Below are positions 1 to 10,473 of a DNA stretch of 64,000 bases, in pieces. The position numbers and the translations under genes were made by a program. The notes below the pieces were generated by a model. The model was not told where the DNA came from, did not search any database, and saw only the letters and a list, made by a program, of their open reading frames with translations. The stretch is from Bolinopsis microptera. Taxonomy: Eukaryota > Ctenophora > Tentaculata > Lobata > Bolinopsidae. The stretch covers positions 14,982,169-15,046,168 of the forward strand of contig NC_087072.1 in the NCBI RefSeq assembly GCF_026151205.1. Direction: 5' to 3'. Numbering within the stretch: position 1 is the stretch's first letter; each line of letters begins with the position of its first letter.

Positions 1-795
1 TTACTTTTTAAAAGTTTTTACAAGGTGTTTGAAGCCATCTTTAGGTCTAAAGAGATGAGATCTTGACTAGCACTTACCTGAAAGGGTCGTATCCAATGCG
101 TTTTTCTCAGATTTTTGATATCTCACTTCATTTTTCCACAAGTAACCGAAACGTAAACGTCATTCTGGCGTACTGGCGATTACTCCTGCAACTGAAACAA
201 GTACTGTGCGACACACGATAATCCTAGGATGTTGAGAGTTAGTATTTGGTAAAGCCCTAACGATACCTAAAACGATAGAGGCTAAAAAGTTTATGAATTC
301 TTGAAAACTTGTCCCCAGGACTCTGTTGAAACTTAAAGTCGCGTGGTTCAATAACTTAAAAGTAACGTCGCCAACTACTAGCAAAAACGTGTCCCCACGC
401 GCTAGGGGTGTATAACCTAATAGTAGGGATTGTGTTTTTAAATAAAGTTGCTGGTTGAGATCACTGGTACTCATCCCTTTTTCTAGGAGTGTTCAAAATT
501 CGAATTTAATATACTTCCTACTTCGGCTGAATTCTGAGATTAGAGATATATATTATATATATTAGATAGCAGATACACATTGTCGTAATACGTATCTACT
601 CATTTTAAGATTCAACCCAAAAGCCCGTGCTTACATCGTTTAAAGTAATAGTAATATCTTTAATCTGCACGTCGGAGACTTACATATTACACGTAATGGC
701 ATAAAATTGTTTTAATAAAAAAATAAAATTGTATTAACCCCCTGCGAAGACGATTTAGAATGAGTGACACAGAGAAGCTGATTAAACTATCTGAA
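1..795. other. AT-rich region, no supported gene
   Basis: No recognisable domain or repeat array was seen. The only long open frame is the minus-strand one listed separately at 160-474. A short TATATA-rich stretch lies near 545-565. Confidence 0.4.
160..474 (-). CDS. Hypothetical open frame, 104 codons, unrecognised
   Basis: I do not recognise this protein. It is an ATG-started minus-strand frame of 104 codons in otherwise stop-rich sequence. Two moderately hydrophobic stretches (about residues 28-40 and 58-72) could be membrane-associated, but no family motif is visible. It could be an exon of a gene extending off either side, or a chance open frame. No convincing splice donor was found at its 3' end. 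Confidence 0.15.
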   Translation of the reverse strand: MSTSDLNQQLYLKTQSLLLGYTPLARGDTFLLVVGDVTFKLLNHATLSFNRVLGTSFQEFINFLASIVLGIVRALPNTNSQHPRIIVCRTVLVSVAGVIASTPE

Positions 796-1063
796 CCGTA
801 AGTTAATAATAATAGCACGCAAATTTTGATGTTTAGAATACAAGAAGTTTAAAGTACAAAAATGAACCGCCTTTATTGCCGCCAACTACAAGCTAAGCAG
901 TGCTGCACCCCGCCGCCGATGATTTTCCGGCGTCGGCGTGCAGCACTGCTGAGCATGTAGTTGGCTGCAATAAAGGCGGTTCATTTTTGTACTTTAAACT
1001 TCTTGTATTCTAAACATCAAAATTTGCGTGCTATTATTATTAACTATTATTATTAACTTACGG
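796..1063. mobile_element. Foldback / MITE-like inverted repeat
   Basis: Two arms of about 110 bp are near-perfect reverse complements. The left arm starts CCGTAAGTTAATAATAATAG; the right arm ends AACTTACGG and carries an internal 13-bp duplication (CTATTATTATTAA). The short centre is GC-rich (CGCCGCCG and CCGGCGTCGGCG) in an AT-rich neighbourhood. TGAACC occurs at 792-797 and 1066-1071 and may be a target duplication. There is no coding capacity. It reads as a non-autonomous DNA element; the superfamily is not assignable by eye. Confidence 0.75.
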
Positions 1064-4000
1064 CGTGAACCTGTTTATACGTCGAATACCTATGCGCCGT
1101 TTCGTAATTTTTGCAAGAATTCTTTGAACGAAATCCAACATTTCAGACCATATTATTTTCTATATAATTTCTACACGAGTGGATACTGTAGCAGGCATCG
1201 CTAATGTCGATATTTTCCCGTTGATTCACACATGTTTAAGCAATATACTACGTCACGCTATAACCACGACACGTAACATGGAACAACGCACACGCGACCT
1301 CTAATTGAGTAACAATAACGCGGCACCAGTATTGTTTATCAGTAGATAGATTGTTTATCAGTTATTCTGATAGTTGATATCATTATATTAATTTATGTAT
1401 ACAATTTTTAAAAGCTCCGAACGCTTCTACTGTTATATGGGTATTTCATTTGTCTCAATCGTTTGAATATGCAACAGATACATTTTAGTGTATGAGTATA
1501 TAAGCCATTTTCTTCTGTGAAAATGAACTCACAGATATTACCTCTACACATGGCATTATTCTAGAGGAAAATTTAATCTGCGACATCACGTGACCTCACG
1601 CCGATTACGCCGCCGCCGATTTTAACCACGCCGCCGCCGTTTTGAAAAAAAAACGGCGGCTTGCAGCACTGATGCTAAGAGTGATCCTTATTAAATTTAT
1701 ACAGTGATAGTTCTATTACTCCAAACAAAAATGTATTTGAAAATTATGCTAACGACTTCGTCGATAAGTTTTGCTGGTCCAGAGTTTGGTATGTTCCTGT
1801 ACGCACATGATAAACTCGGTATTCTAGAATTCACATTTCGATACGCCCAACGGACAGTTAACTCCAAAATGGGAGGATAGAGAGGACATTTTATTAACTC
1901 CTCATGAAATTTCTTTTTTACGATGATTAACCTCCCAACTCTGAACCTAAAAGTTAAAACGTGCCATTACACTTATCTAATCTGAACCAAAGCTCTACGC
2001 TTACGAAAGGAAAAGCACAGACCCTAAACCAATCCGTAAAATTTGTTTTAAACGGCGAAGGAGTTATTTCACGTTACTGTTTGTTAATTTTGTAATTGTA
2101 TAGATTTTTGTAAAATATTGTAGGTATTTCACAATATTGATAGTTACACAACAGATTATTTTTAACATTGTAAATTGCAGCGACGTAACGTACTTGTAGC
2201 GTCTTGTCCATGACAAAGGCGTGGGCCTAAACGTCGACAACTATTTGTTTGAAAAACTGAGTAGAGACTCTCACTTTGTCCCAAAACATCAATTATAATT
2301 TATATGATCGACCCACTCAAAAGAGCTAAAACAGATTATTATGGTGAAGGATAAAATTTGTAATAGCACGAAGCCTGCCCCTTTAGTACAGTATGTCTAT
2401 ACTAAGAATTGAATAAGTATAAGATACCAGGCAGACGACTTGCGAAAAAGTTTGTTGAGTAGTAGCCAGTACGTAAGTGTAAGATAAAGTGATAACTTAC
2501 ATCATCAGCATCGTTGACTCTGTCTTTTCCTGGCCGGTCATCGGGCATCTAGAATTATCAAATCTCCGTGAATGTTGAGTTCTCAAATTGTTTAACTGAT
2601 GATTTCTCCTACTGGTTCATTAAAATCTACGGGCATTCAAGTGTTACTCAGCAGTCAACAAGATAACATAATTTCAGGCCCCGAAAATTTTCAAATAAAA
2701 GTATAAACAGATTTATCTACACAGCGAAGGAAATCGAATCCTAATTCTACTACGCGAGTAATGTATAACGAACATATTTTCCGCAGTTTTTTGAGCTGTT
2801 GACAGCACCGTGGAGCAGTGCCAAAATAACAGGAAACTATCTTGTAATGTACATACATGTCGACCAAACATTCGATAACAGTCTCACTTAGCAGTGTCCA
2901 AAACAAGGACATATAAACGACTATTTCAGAAAAAATACTTATATACCTAATTAATAATTTTGCTTTTTTATTTTACTAAAATATGAGTCTGAACAAATTG
3001 TGCAGCTGAGTCGAAATACTCAACAGAATTTTGCATTATTTAATACACGAATTGCAGGAGCGAAAGTACAAGACTGACGAATTCAGGGAGTTATGGAACC
3101 TTTATCTTAAAATGTGGAAGAGTGGAGTGCCCAACAAATATGTCGGCCTTTGAGCAGTGCTATCATTTGGTCAAGGTAAGCAAACGAAACTTCCAACCAT
3201 ATTTTAATTTTGATAACTAGTTTTTAACACTTCTGATTTCATTATTTTATTCACTGGCCAAAAACGGTCATTGGCAACAAAAGTACAACCGCTGCAATAC
3301 TGTCCCTATCATTGAGAGGGTAAGAAAATCTAGGTGGATATTACTTCGCATGGATAGCAATGATTTGCACACTGTATATCGTCACGCATATTATATATAT
3401 CGCCATATAGTAGAATGCCTTACGGGTATTTTCTGCTCGATACGCTAGGGACCCCAGATACTCCATATTTTTTTAGCAAATTAATTTCGTTGACATATCA
3501 GCAAAATTGTAGAACTAGCTGTACAAGATAGTATCTGTATGTCGATACTCGATATACAGTATGATTACCGTTTAAATTCCTAATATAAAGTAGCACCATA
3601 ACAGAAAAGAAATCAAGAAGTGATAGGGACTTGTAACTTGGTGTGCACAAATTTCATACTAATTTTAAACTAATTAAATTTTAAACTTATTAAATTTTGA
3701 ACTAATTATAACACTACAAATCTATTACATTTATTGAGAATTATGTAATGTAACGTGATGGAAATATTTTAAAAGGGCATATCCTGTCCAAACCCAGGAT
3801 GCACTACATGAAGAATTCGTTGTAACTTTGTTTGAAAAGCATTAATACACATCACGATGAAAAGTTTTTAGGAACTGCTCCTTCATAAAATCGATAACTC
3901 AAGAACATAAAATTGGATTCAGGATACAATGAGTAGAAAATTTGATATGAATTTATGCAGATGGCCCAATTTGTCTTATGTATTTCCCATAAAATGTTTG

Positions 4001-5140
4001 AACGCTGATTCCTTATCATCCCAATTCCCACATGACATGGGGTTAAAATACTTCCCTGTGGCGAGTTATCAGCGAAAACTGATAATCGAGTGTAGAGTGA
4101 TTATTCATCATCCAATATTTTAGGAAACTACAGTTTAAGATGAAATATCTATAACGCAAGGAAGAAAATACCTTAATTTTGGCAGCAACATAATCTGAAA
4201 TTTATTAAAACCAAAATCGTACACGAAAACTTCTTAAACAATAGTTTATTGATCAGCCTGAGAAGAGCGAAGCAAACTAAGAAGTAAATAACGAACCTGG
4301 CAAGCAATATCAGAAGTAATAATTCTTAACAGTTCGAAAGAACGCAAGATGGCGATGAACCTACGTTGTTTAGACCAGAGCAGCAAGTACAGAACTACGG
4401 ATGTGCTTGTTACTATGGATAGAGTTTTAAACGTGCATCAACCAGTACGAGACAATTGAAAGTCAACCGTTTCATCTATCACGTGAACAATATGAATACT
4501 CTGATCACATACTGAGTAGAAGATCATAGCAACTCACTGCAGTAGAAATGAACAGTACGGCAAACTGTGATACATAATCAGTGCTCGAGATGTATTATAT
4601 ACGATATCAACTAACAAAAGACAGCTTATAGCAGTACAGAATACTTACTCAACCTCAAACAATCGCTCATGTCACACATTATACACGTAGTGGAGACTCG
4701 TGCTTAGTACAGTACAAGATAACAAGCTTACTAATACTACTATACTAGGAAAACATTTACCCAAATCGGGCCCATTAAAATACCACTATTTACTCACACA
4801 ATTCACAGACCATATCAGGGTTAAACTATGTTTTATTCAAGAGTAGATAAGAGCTGTGGTTACTCAAACAGTACACACACGATCGCACTGCAGCGGTATA
4901 CACAGTACAACATGTACAGTGTACACAGTATACACAAGCTGGGCGCTCTACTTATTGGAGCTCTAATTTACAACGTTAAATGTATAATAGTTCTCTCCTG
5001 AATCTATAACGTCACACGTCACGAGGGTAGCGTTCTATTTTGGGATACAGCATGCGGACATTATGCCTCTTATGTATGTACTAGCTGTCATAGCTGTATG
5101 ACGCGTTCATACCTTACACATCAATTTGGGCTGAAGTGTA
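1064..5140. other. Intergenic, no supported gene
   Basis: AT-rich sequence without an open frame that resembles a family. A GC-rich stretch at about 1600-1665 (repeated CCGCCGCCG followed by GGCTTGCAGCACTGATGCTA) resembles the core of the 796-1063 foldback element and may be a relic of the same family. A weak exon-like stretch, 3058-3174, lies between a CAG and a GTAAGC but has no family support. Confidence 0.4.
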
Positions 5141-5297
5141 TTAATATAAACTGCCCGGCAGTTCAGTCAGCTCTCATCTTCACATTGTTTTAAAGTTAAT
5201 AATTACTAGGAAGTTTGACGCTTTTTATCGTTTCAGGATTTGGGTGCTGGTAACGTACCACAGAGCGCTAAACGACCCACCAACCGAAGTGAGTAAA
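5140..5297 (+). promoter_or_regulatory. Possible TATA promoter and short exon
   Basis: TATAAA at about 5145-5152 is followed roughly 20 bases on by CAGTTCAGTCAG, an initiator-like sequence. An acceptor (TTTATCGTTTCAG) and a donor (CGAA followed by GTGAGT) then bracket an exon-sized block at about 5237-5289 that is open in one frame. No downstream exon could be linked, so this is only a candidate transcript start. Confidence 0.2.
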
Positions 5298-5992
5298 CCA
5301 GCTTCATATGTGTTGTCTGGAAACTGTATAATGGCAGTTTCCAGGAGTATTTGTATGTGAGATGTTACAATGAACCAGGAGATAGAGTTATATATGATGA
5401 CAGATTACTGAGATTAGTTGTGACTTTGTAGTCTAGTTAGCTCACATATTATATGGTTGTCATGGTGATTATTTGAAGTGTAGCTCTGCCAAAAATGCTA
5501 GTTTTATATTGGCAGATACATTTATGAAAGCTGTATGCATTAAATCTGTTGCAAACTATTCACCAGAGAAACCTTAATAATTTGACTACAGGACAAATGT
5601 TCAACATAATAATGTCAATTGTGCGTCAAAAAGACTCCAGTGCATACAAGAACACGTATGTATTTTCGAAGCAGCTTGACCTAAAATTTTCACACCTTTC
5701 AAAAACACGTCCCAAGTTAATCAGAAACAAAGGAATATTTAAATAACTACCATGTATATTGTATAAGACCGGTTTGAAAACGCGGGGTCTGAGATCGCAG
5801 CAATCAAATGTGATTTATCATAGCTTATACCTCGATGTGAGTACATAATATATGTATAGATGTATGTATATGTGGTATATGAAACGGTGGACAGTGGACA
5901 GGTTGTTTAAGATTGAGACACATTATTACGGATACTCCCATGTGTAGCCTTTGTAACACCTAGTTAGTATTTAGAAACTTTATTTCATATCT

Positions 5993-6376
5993 ATCTTCAT
6001 TGTAGTATTATTACTATTAGCTTCATTAAACTACTTGAAGACTTTATGAAAAGAATAGTCGATAGAAATTACAAAGACCCTACTAAAATTCATTTTATTG
6101 TCTGTAATCACGGTTTACAAACCGTGAACTACCTTAATATTGTTGCCAAGTGGTACATTAGTAAACGATTTCAGGAAGGGGAAATGCCGAATTGGCAGGA
6201 GGCAGAATAGGTCACAAAAGTTCTATCGATCTTGGCCGATGGGGGCTAAATGTCCACTACATTATTGTTATCTATTACTCTATATTACTTATTAGTTCTT
6301 GTAAATATCTTGTCGTACTACAAGTTTTTTGTAATACTGATACTTGATAGTTGGATAATATAAATAAATAAATAAA
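5993..6376 (+). pseudogene. LINE 3'-end fragment with RT tail domain
   Basis: An open frame from about 5993 to the TAG near 6208-6210 contains the spacing typical of the extreme C-terminus of LINE reverse transcriptases: NYLNIVAKWYISKRF, then a P-N-W-containing stretch, like the zf-RVT tail. After the stop comes an AT-rich 3' UTR and a terminal (TAAA)n-like tail at about 6358-6376, as in LINEs with simple-repeat tails. The RT core and endonuclease are missing, so it is a 5'-truncated dead copy. Confidence 0.5.
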
Positions 6377-6460
6377 TTCTAACATTTATTACACGCTTTG
6401 ACATTAAAATATACCCAACAAAGATGTACATTTAAGTCATTCAAGCGAGATTTATTGTTG

Positions 6461-6574
6461 AAATACCAAGATTATGGACTTTTTTAAACAGTTCAGATTT
6501 TATGAACAAATATTTGTATGAAGTTACCAAAATTATGCACTTTCGTATCAGTTCAGACATTATGGACAAATATT
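6461..6574. repeat. Two-copy 60-bp tandem duplication
   Basis: 6461-6514 and 6521-6574 are diverged copies of the same 54-60 bp segment (each contains CAGTTCAGA.TTTATG/TATGGACAAATATT). It lies just 3' of the minus-strand LINE remnant and may be its duplicated 3' tail. Confidence 0.6.
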
Positions 6575-6901
6575 AGAAATATTATCAAAAGCTAGGTGGA
6601 AATAAAACGTCTTAAGGGCATTTTTAAAACATTCTACAGATGATAATGATCTCAATGAGTAGGGTAGTTCATTCCAAATTTTTTCCAAAAACATAAATGC
6701 AGCATCTGTTCGTCTGAAGTGAGGAGCAGGAGGAACTTTAAACAAATAAAAGTCATCATCTAGTCTGGAACTTCGTCTTCGTACTTCCCTTAGATTGATG
6801 TGTCCTTTTAAGTACTGAGGGGCTATATTATTAAGACACTTGAAAACCAGAAGTGATATTTTGAACTTGATTCTGAATCCGGTCGAAAGAGACAAGGACA
6901 A
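6560..6901 (-). pseudogene. LINE reverse-transcriptase C-terminal remnant
   Basis: The 113-codon frame has the classic terminal pattern of CR1/Jockey-like LINE ORF2 proteins: RIKFKISLLVFKCLNN, APQYL, an R-rich SSRL stretch, then F...AAFMFLEKIWNELP and a final FKNALKTFYFHLAF. This part follows the polymerase. Nothing of the RT core or endonuclease lies upstream in frame, so it is a 5'-truncated copy. Family level is firm; the exact clade is not. Confidence 0.7.
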
Positions 6902-7515
6902 ATGAAACAGGAAGTTAGGAATGTAGGCAAATTTTCGGCGTCAACACCATCTTCAGACTCAAATTATTTGTTATATAGTAGTGTTGAAAGTATTAAAACA
7001 GTTTTTTGTAGTACAGGTCCAGCTTCCAGCTTCCTACAAATATTGTATAACTTTCTCCCCTAAATACACCCTCTTCACTCACTTCACTTCACATCATATC
7101 ATTTTATTAATAACATGTCACTTATTTTTTCAAAACGCAAAATATTGACTATTGACCTAATGAACCGACACCAAATATTTCTTCAAGACACGTTGGTAAA
7201 TCGATTTTTAGACAGATCTGTCTGTACTAATACTATACAGACTTCTATACGTGTGATCATAATGGTTATTGGTTAAGTTTAACCCATTATCGCCTGGGCT
7301 GGAAGGTCGTGGTACTAGTTGTTGTGGCCGATACATTTCCATTAATTTATCAGGATTGTTTTTCTGATTGCTTTCCTTAGAATTTGTCCGATTTGGACTT
7401 GGCAGGGGGCTCGTGAGGGGTGAAGGGTCCGATATAATAAGTACAACCCGAATCCAAATAGTCGATCCAAATTTGAATTTATCATAAAGTGAAGATCAAT
7501 ACTTTTATAAAGACA

Positions 7516-7534
7516 ACTCAAAATTGTATTTGAT
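7516..7534 (+). repeat. Left half of a split palindrome
   Basis: ACTCAAAATTGTATTTGAT here is the exact reverse complement of 9343-9361. The two halves would meet if the LINE at 7552-9336 and one copy of its target duplication were absent, so the LINE appears to have inserted into a pre-existing palindrome. Confidence 0.8.
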
Positions 7535-7544
7535 ATATATATGA

Positions 7545-9239
7545 ATCAAATCTACTATCAGTGTCCACAATGAAGAAGGTAACTTTGTTGCCACAGATGC
7601 TGGTAAAGCTCAAGTGATCAGAGACTACTACGAAAAGCAGTTCACGTGTGAGGATGAACCACTTCAAGCATTTATAGGGGATGGACGCTGCCTAGACATA
7701 CCCATCACATGTGATGAAGTAAAGAAAGCCGCCCAATCTCTCAAGAACAACAAAGCCACTGGTCCAGATAAAGTCTACAACGAGTGGTTGAAAAATGCTG
7801 GTACAAAATTCTGGTCAAAATATGCCGAGATCATCAATAACGCATTGGAGACCAATTCATTTCCTGATGTTATAGGTGAAGCCATCATCACCCCCTTGCC
7901 GAAACCTCGCAAACCAGCCGGTCCTGTCACTAGTCTACGACCTCTATGTCTATCAAATGGTGCTCGTAAGATATTATCCATGATTGTACTGAAGAGAATC
8001 GAAGACAAAGTTGATGCTTTCACTGGTAGCACGCAGGCGGGGTACAAACATGGTAGGAGTTGTGGTGATCTAGTGTGGGCTGAGCGGATGTTGATATCGG
8101 TTGTCACGCGTAAACACTTCCAGTATCACAAGATGGGCATAGATATGTCTCGAGCATTTGACACAATCAAACGCCAGACAATACTTGACCTCCTTGTCAA
8201 AGCTGGATGCACAGACGACGACCTCAGGCTAGTAAGACTCCTCTTAACCAACACCATGCTCAAGGTCAGAGTGGAAGGAGAACTATCTGCAGTATTCGAG
8301 AGTCTTCTTGGATCCTTTCAAGGCGACAGTCTCTCCGGCAAGCTTTTCACTCTTGTCCTTGCAGGAGCTCTTATAGAACTACGCCATCGACTAGCAGAAT
8401 CTCCCCCACACATACCCAATCCCCCTGTTTCAAAAGAAGGTATGCCACTGGAGTCAGCGTATTCAGATGATTGTAACTTCATGAACGTGGAAAAAGAATC
8501 CTTAGAAGCTATCCTACCAATAGCCAAGGAAGTCTTCAAGGAGTTTAACCTGTTCATTAACACAGAGAAAACAGAATTTACCCATGTTTTCCTCGCTCCT
8601 GTTGGAGAAACAATCCCTAGTCGTGATGATACCATGTTACGTGGAAATGAAGATTGGCGGAAGAGTAAGATTCTTGGGTCATTGTTGTGTAGTGAAAGTG
8701 ATATAGCTGCTCAATGCATTGCTGGGAACAATGCCTTCTATAAGTTCACCAAGATCTGGTCTCAGCAGAATATCTCCGTTACCAGAAAGATAGCAGTATA
8801 CGAAGCCCAAATTGTATCAATCATCATGTACAATTGCAGTAGTTGGTGTCCTACTGCAAAGTCACTAGAAAAACTAGACATTTGCCATAGAAAACACCTT
8901 AGATCATTACTGAACATTTATTGGCCTCATGGAACAATATCTAATGCAAACTTATACCTAAGATGTAACTCAGTAAAGCTATCAGATCGTGTCCCTAAAG
9001 CAAGGTGGAAGCTCCTAGGTCATATCTTGCGTAGTGCTGATGACTCCCCCGCTGCATTAGCGTTAAAGTTTGCTGTCACAACAAACTGTAAAGGGCGCGT
9101 CGGTGCGCATCGTAAGAATTTGTTCAAGATTATTGTGAATGATTTGACCCGTAGAGGTTTAAAACTTAACTCTTTGAATGATCTTAATAAGCTTAAGATA
9201 TTAGCTGATGATAGAGTTGCTTGGAGAAACAAATTTTAA
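7545..9239 (+). CDS. LINE reverse transcriptase, N-terminally truncated
   Basis: The frame is open from 7545 (after a TGA at 7542) to the TAA at 9237-9239 without internal stops; it has no ATG at its head. Visible blocks: NNKATGPDKVYNEWLK (RT motif 1 region), the finger block ITPLPKPRKP...RPLCLSN, the palm GIDMSRAFDTI with catalytic Asp, GSFQGDSLSG, and YSDD in place of the usual YADD (near 8460-8471). The C-terminus has the WKLLGHILR and GRVGAHRKN tail common to LINE ORF2. The endonuclease domain is missing, so it cannot transpose by itself. The unbroken frame suggests a recent insertion. Confidence 0.8.
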   Translation: MKSTISVHNEEGNFVATDAGKAQVIRDYYEKQFTCEDEPLQAFIGDGRCLDIPITCDEVKKAAQSLKNNKATGPDKVYNEWLKNAGTKFWSKYAEIINNALETNSFPDVIGEAIITPLPKPRKPAGPVTSLRPLCLSNGARKILSMIVLKRIEDKVDAFTGSTQAGYKHGRSCGDLVWAERMLISVVTRKHFQYHKMGIDMSRAFDTIKRQTILDLLVKAGCTDDDLRLVRLLLTNTMLKVRVEGELSAVFESLLGSFQGDSLSGKLFTLVLAGALIELRHRLAESPPHIPNPPVSKEGMPLESAYSDDCNFMNVEKESLEAILPIAKEVFKEFNLFINTEKTEFTHVFLAPVGETIPSRDDTMLRGNEDWRKSKILGSLLCSESDIAAQCIAGNNAFYKFTKIWSQQNISVTRKIAVYEAQIVSIIMYNCSSWCPTAKSLEKLDICHRKHLRSLLNIYWPHGTISNANLYLRCNSVKLSDRVPKARWKLLGHILRSADDSPAALALKFAVTTNCKGRVGAHRKNLFKIIVNDLTRRGLKLNSLNDLNKLKILADDRVAWRNKF

Positions 9240-9336
9240 CTCTAGCTGTCCTGATCTGTATTGATCACCATTTTAGGATGACTTGACCTCTTTTAGGGGT
9301 TTTGAATATTTTAATGGTGTAAACAGTTTCTTAATA
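7552..9336 (+). mobile_element. 5'-truncated LINE insertion with 13-bp TSD
   Basis: ATATGAATCAAAT occurs at 7539-7551 and again at 9337-9349, directly bracketing the reverse-transcriptase frame. This is the length and placement expected for a target-primed reverse transcription duplication. The body begins inside the protein-coding part (endonuclease absent) and runs about 95 bases past the stop codon. No poly-A tail is evident. The exact palindrome rebuilt by removing the insert supports these borders. Confidence 0.75.
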
Positions 9337-9361
9337 ATATGAATCAAATACAATTTTGAGT

Positions 9362-9820
9362 AGTAACTAATAAGTTACTGACCTAACAGACGGAGAGCTT
9401 TGTTGTGCGGATGATTCTCTTATTCTCTGATCATCTTGACCCAATGCGAATATATCCTAAAAATAGTTATGCGTTGAGCAAACTTAAGGGAACATCAAGT
9501 ACAAACAATTTAACTCTTCAAGTTTTGGCTTTTGCGGTAAAAGAATAAAACACGTTTCGATGCAAAACCAAAAACGATATCAAGTTTTCTGGGGCGATAT
9601 TGAAGAGAATCGGCTTGAAATTTCACTGTTCAGAAAAGAAAACTAACCTAATTTATATTAGACTGCTATCATGCGGGAAATAACTGCTTTTAAAGTTAGG
9701 TCTTAGTTTTTGGTACTTTTTTTTTTTATCTCACACTTATTTTACTTCGGAGTATTCCAACAGCCACATTGTTACACAAGTGTAACTAGCCAATTACAGG
9801 AAGCCGAAGGATTTAATTAG
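9362..9820. other. Intergenic, nothing recognised
   Basis: AT-rich spacer with a T-run near 9719-9727. A small palindrome, AGTAACT-aat-AAGTTACT, follows the LINE insertion at 9361-9379. Confidence 0.4.
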
Positions 9821-10076
9821 GCCAGTGACGGTTAAGGTAGTGTGTACCATACTTTCTTCGCCCGAGACTTCGCTGCAATGGACAGCTTCTCATTTAACCC
9901 TCACACACGATTTCTCGAGTATTCGGCTGAGTAGACCGGGGGGCTGCATAGACCACTCAGGATCTTTAGCTGAATGTCGACGACACTCACCCCACGACTA
10001 GGCAGGCAGTGGGTTTCGAACTCGCAATCTCACGATTACAAATCCGATGATTAACCAACTACGCTACCTGGCCGTG
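9821..10076 (-). mobile_element. tRNA-derived SINE, copy 1
   Basis: Read on the minus strand, it starts with a tRNA-like head: an A-box type TAGCGTAGTTGG and a B-box type GAGTTCGAAAC about 45 bases on. The anticodon-loop region resembles tRNA-Thr (TTTGTAA). A body of about 180 bp follows, containing GTCGTGGGGTGAG and CCCCCCGGTCTACTCAGCCG. The same head and body occur on the plus strand at 60800-61036, which defines a dispersed family. It ends TACCTTAACCGT. No protein is encoded. Confidence 0.85.
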
Positions 10077-10362
10077 AAAAAAAAAAAAACTTGATCATCG
10101 AACTCACGAGAAGTAGATGTAAAGAGTTCATGGCACTGATAACGGAAGCGCTAGCCGCTAGCTATGACTGATGACAGTTCCTTTAACGATATCGCAGACA
10201 TTTCGAAATTTCAGAGCTTTTGGAAAGATTATTCCAGCAGGATACTATGAAAAACAAAAGAAACCGACAATTAATAAAGTGAGGGAAGTTATTACAGTTC
10301 AGAGCGTTCCCGAGCTTTCAATTTGATTGGTGCGCCCGAATCACCACGGTTGTTCTGATTGG

Positions 10363-10473
10363 ATCACTGCGTGGTCACGCGCTTGTTTTGCTCGGTCACG
10401 TGCTCGTCCTGCGCGGTCACGTGCTCGCCCTGCGCGGTCACGTGCTCGCCCTGCGCGGTCACGTGCTCGCCCT
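10363..10473. repeat. 21-bp minisatellite carrying CACGTG E-boxes
   Basis: About 4.5 tandem copies of a GC-rich 21-bp unit (core GGTCACGTGCTCGCCCTGCG), each carrying a CACGTG palindrome. The first copy is degenerate (CACGCG). The open frame antisense to it (a repeated ARDRAGR peptide) is a product of the repeat. It could bind bHLH-type factors, but no adjacent promoter was identified. Confidence 0.8.

Noticed and set aside
5549-5746. 65-codon frame downstream of the 5.15 kb candidate promoter
   Set aside because: No ATG at its head, no family pattern and no coherent splice link to the upstream block; not strong enough to call.
7516-9361. RT flanked by inverted repeats as a Penelope-like element or terminal-inverted-repeat retroelement
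   Set aside because: The inverted halves lie outside a 13-bp target duplication, and the RT has a LINE-type tail without a GIY-YIG domain; a LINE inserted in a palindrome is simpler.
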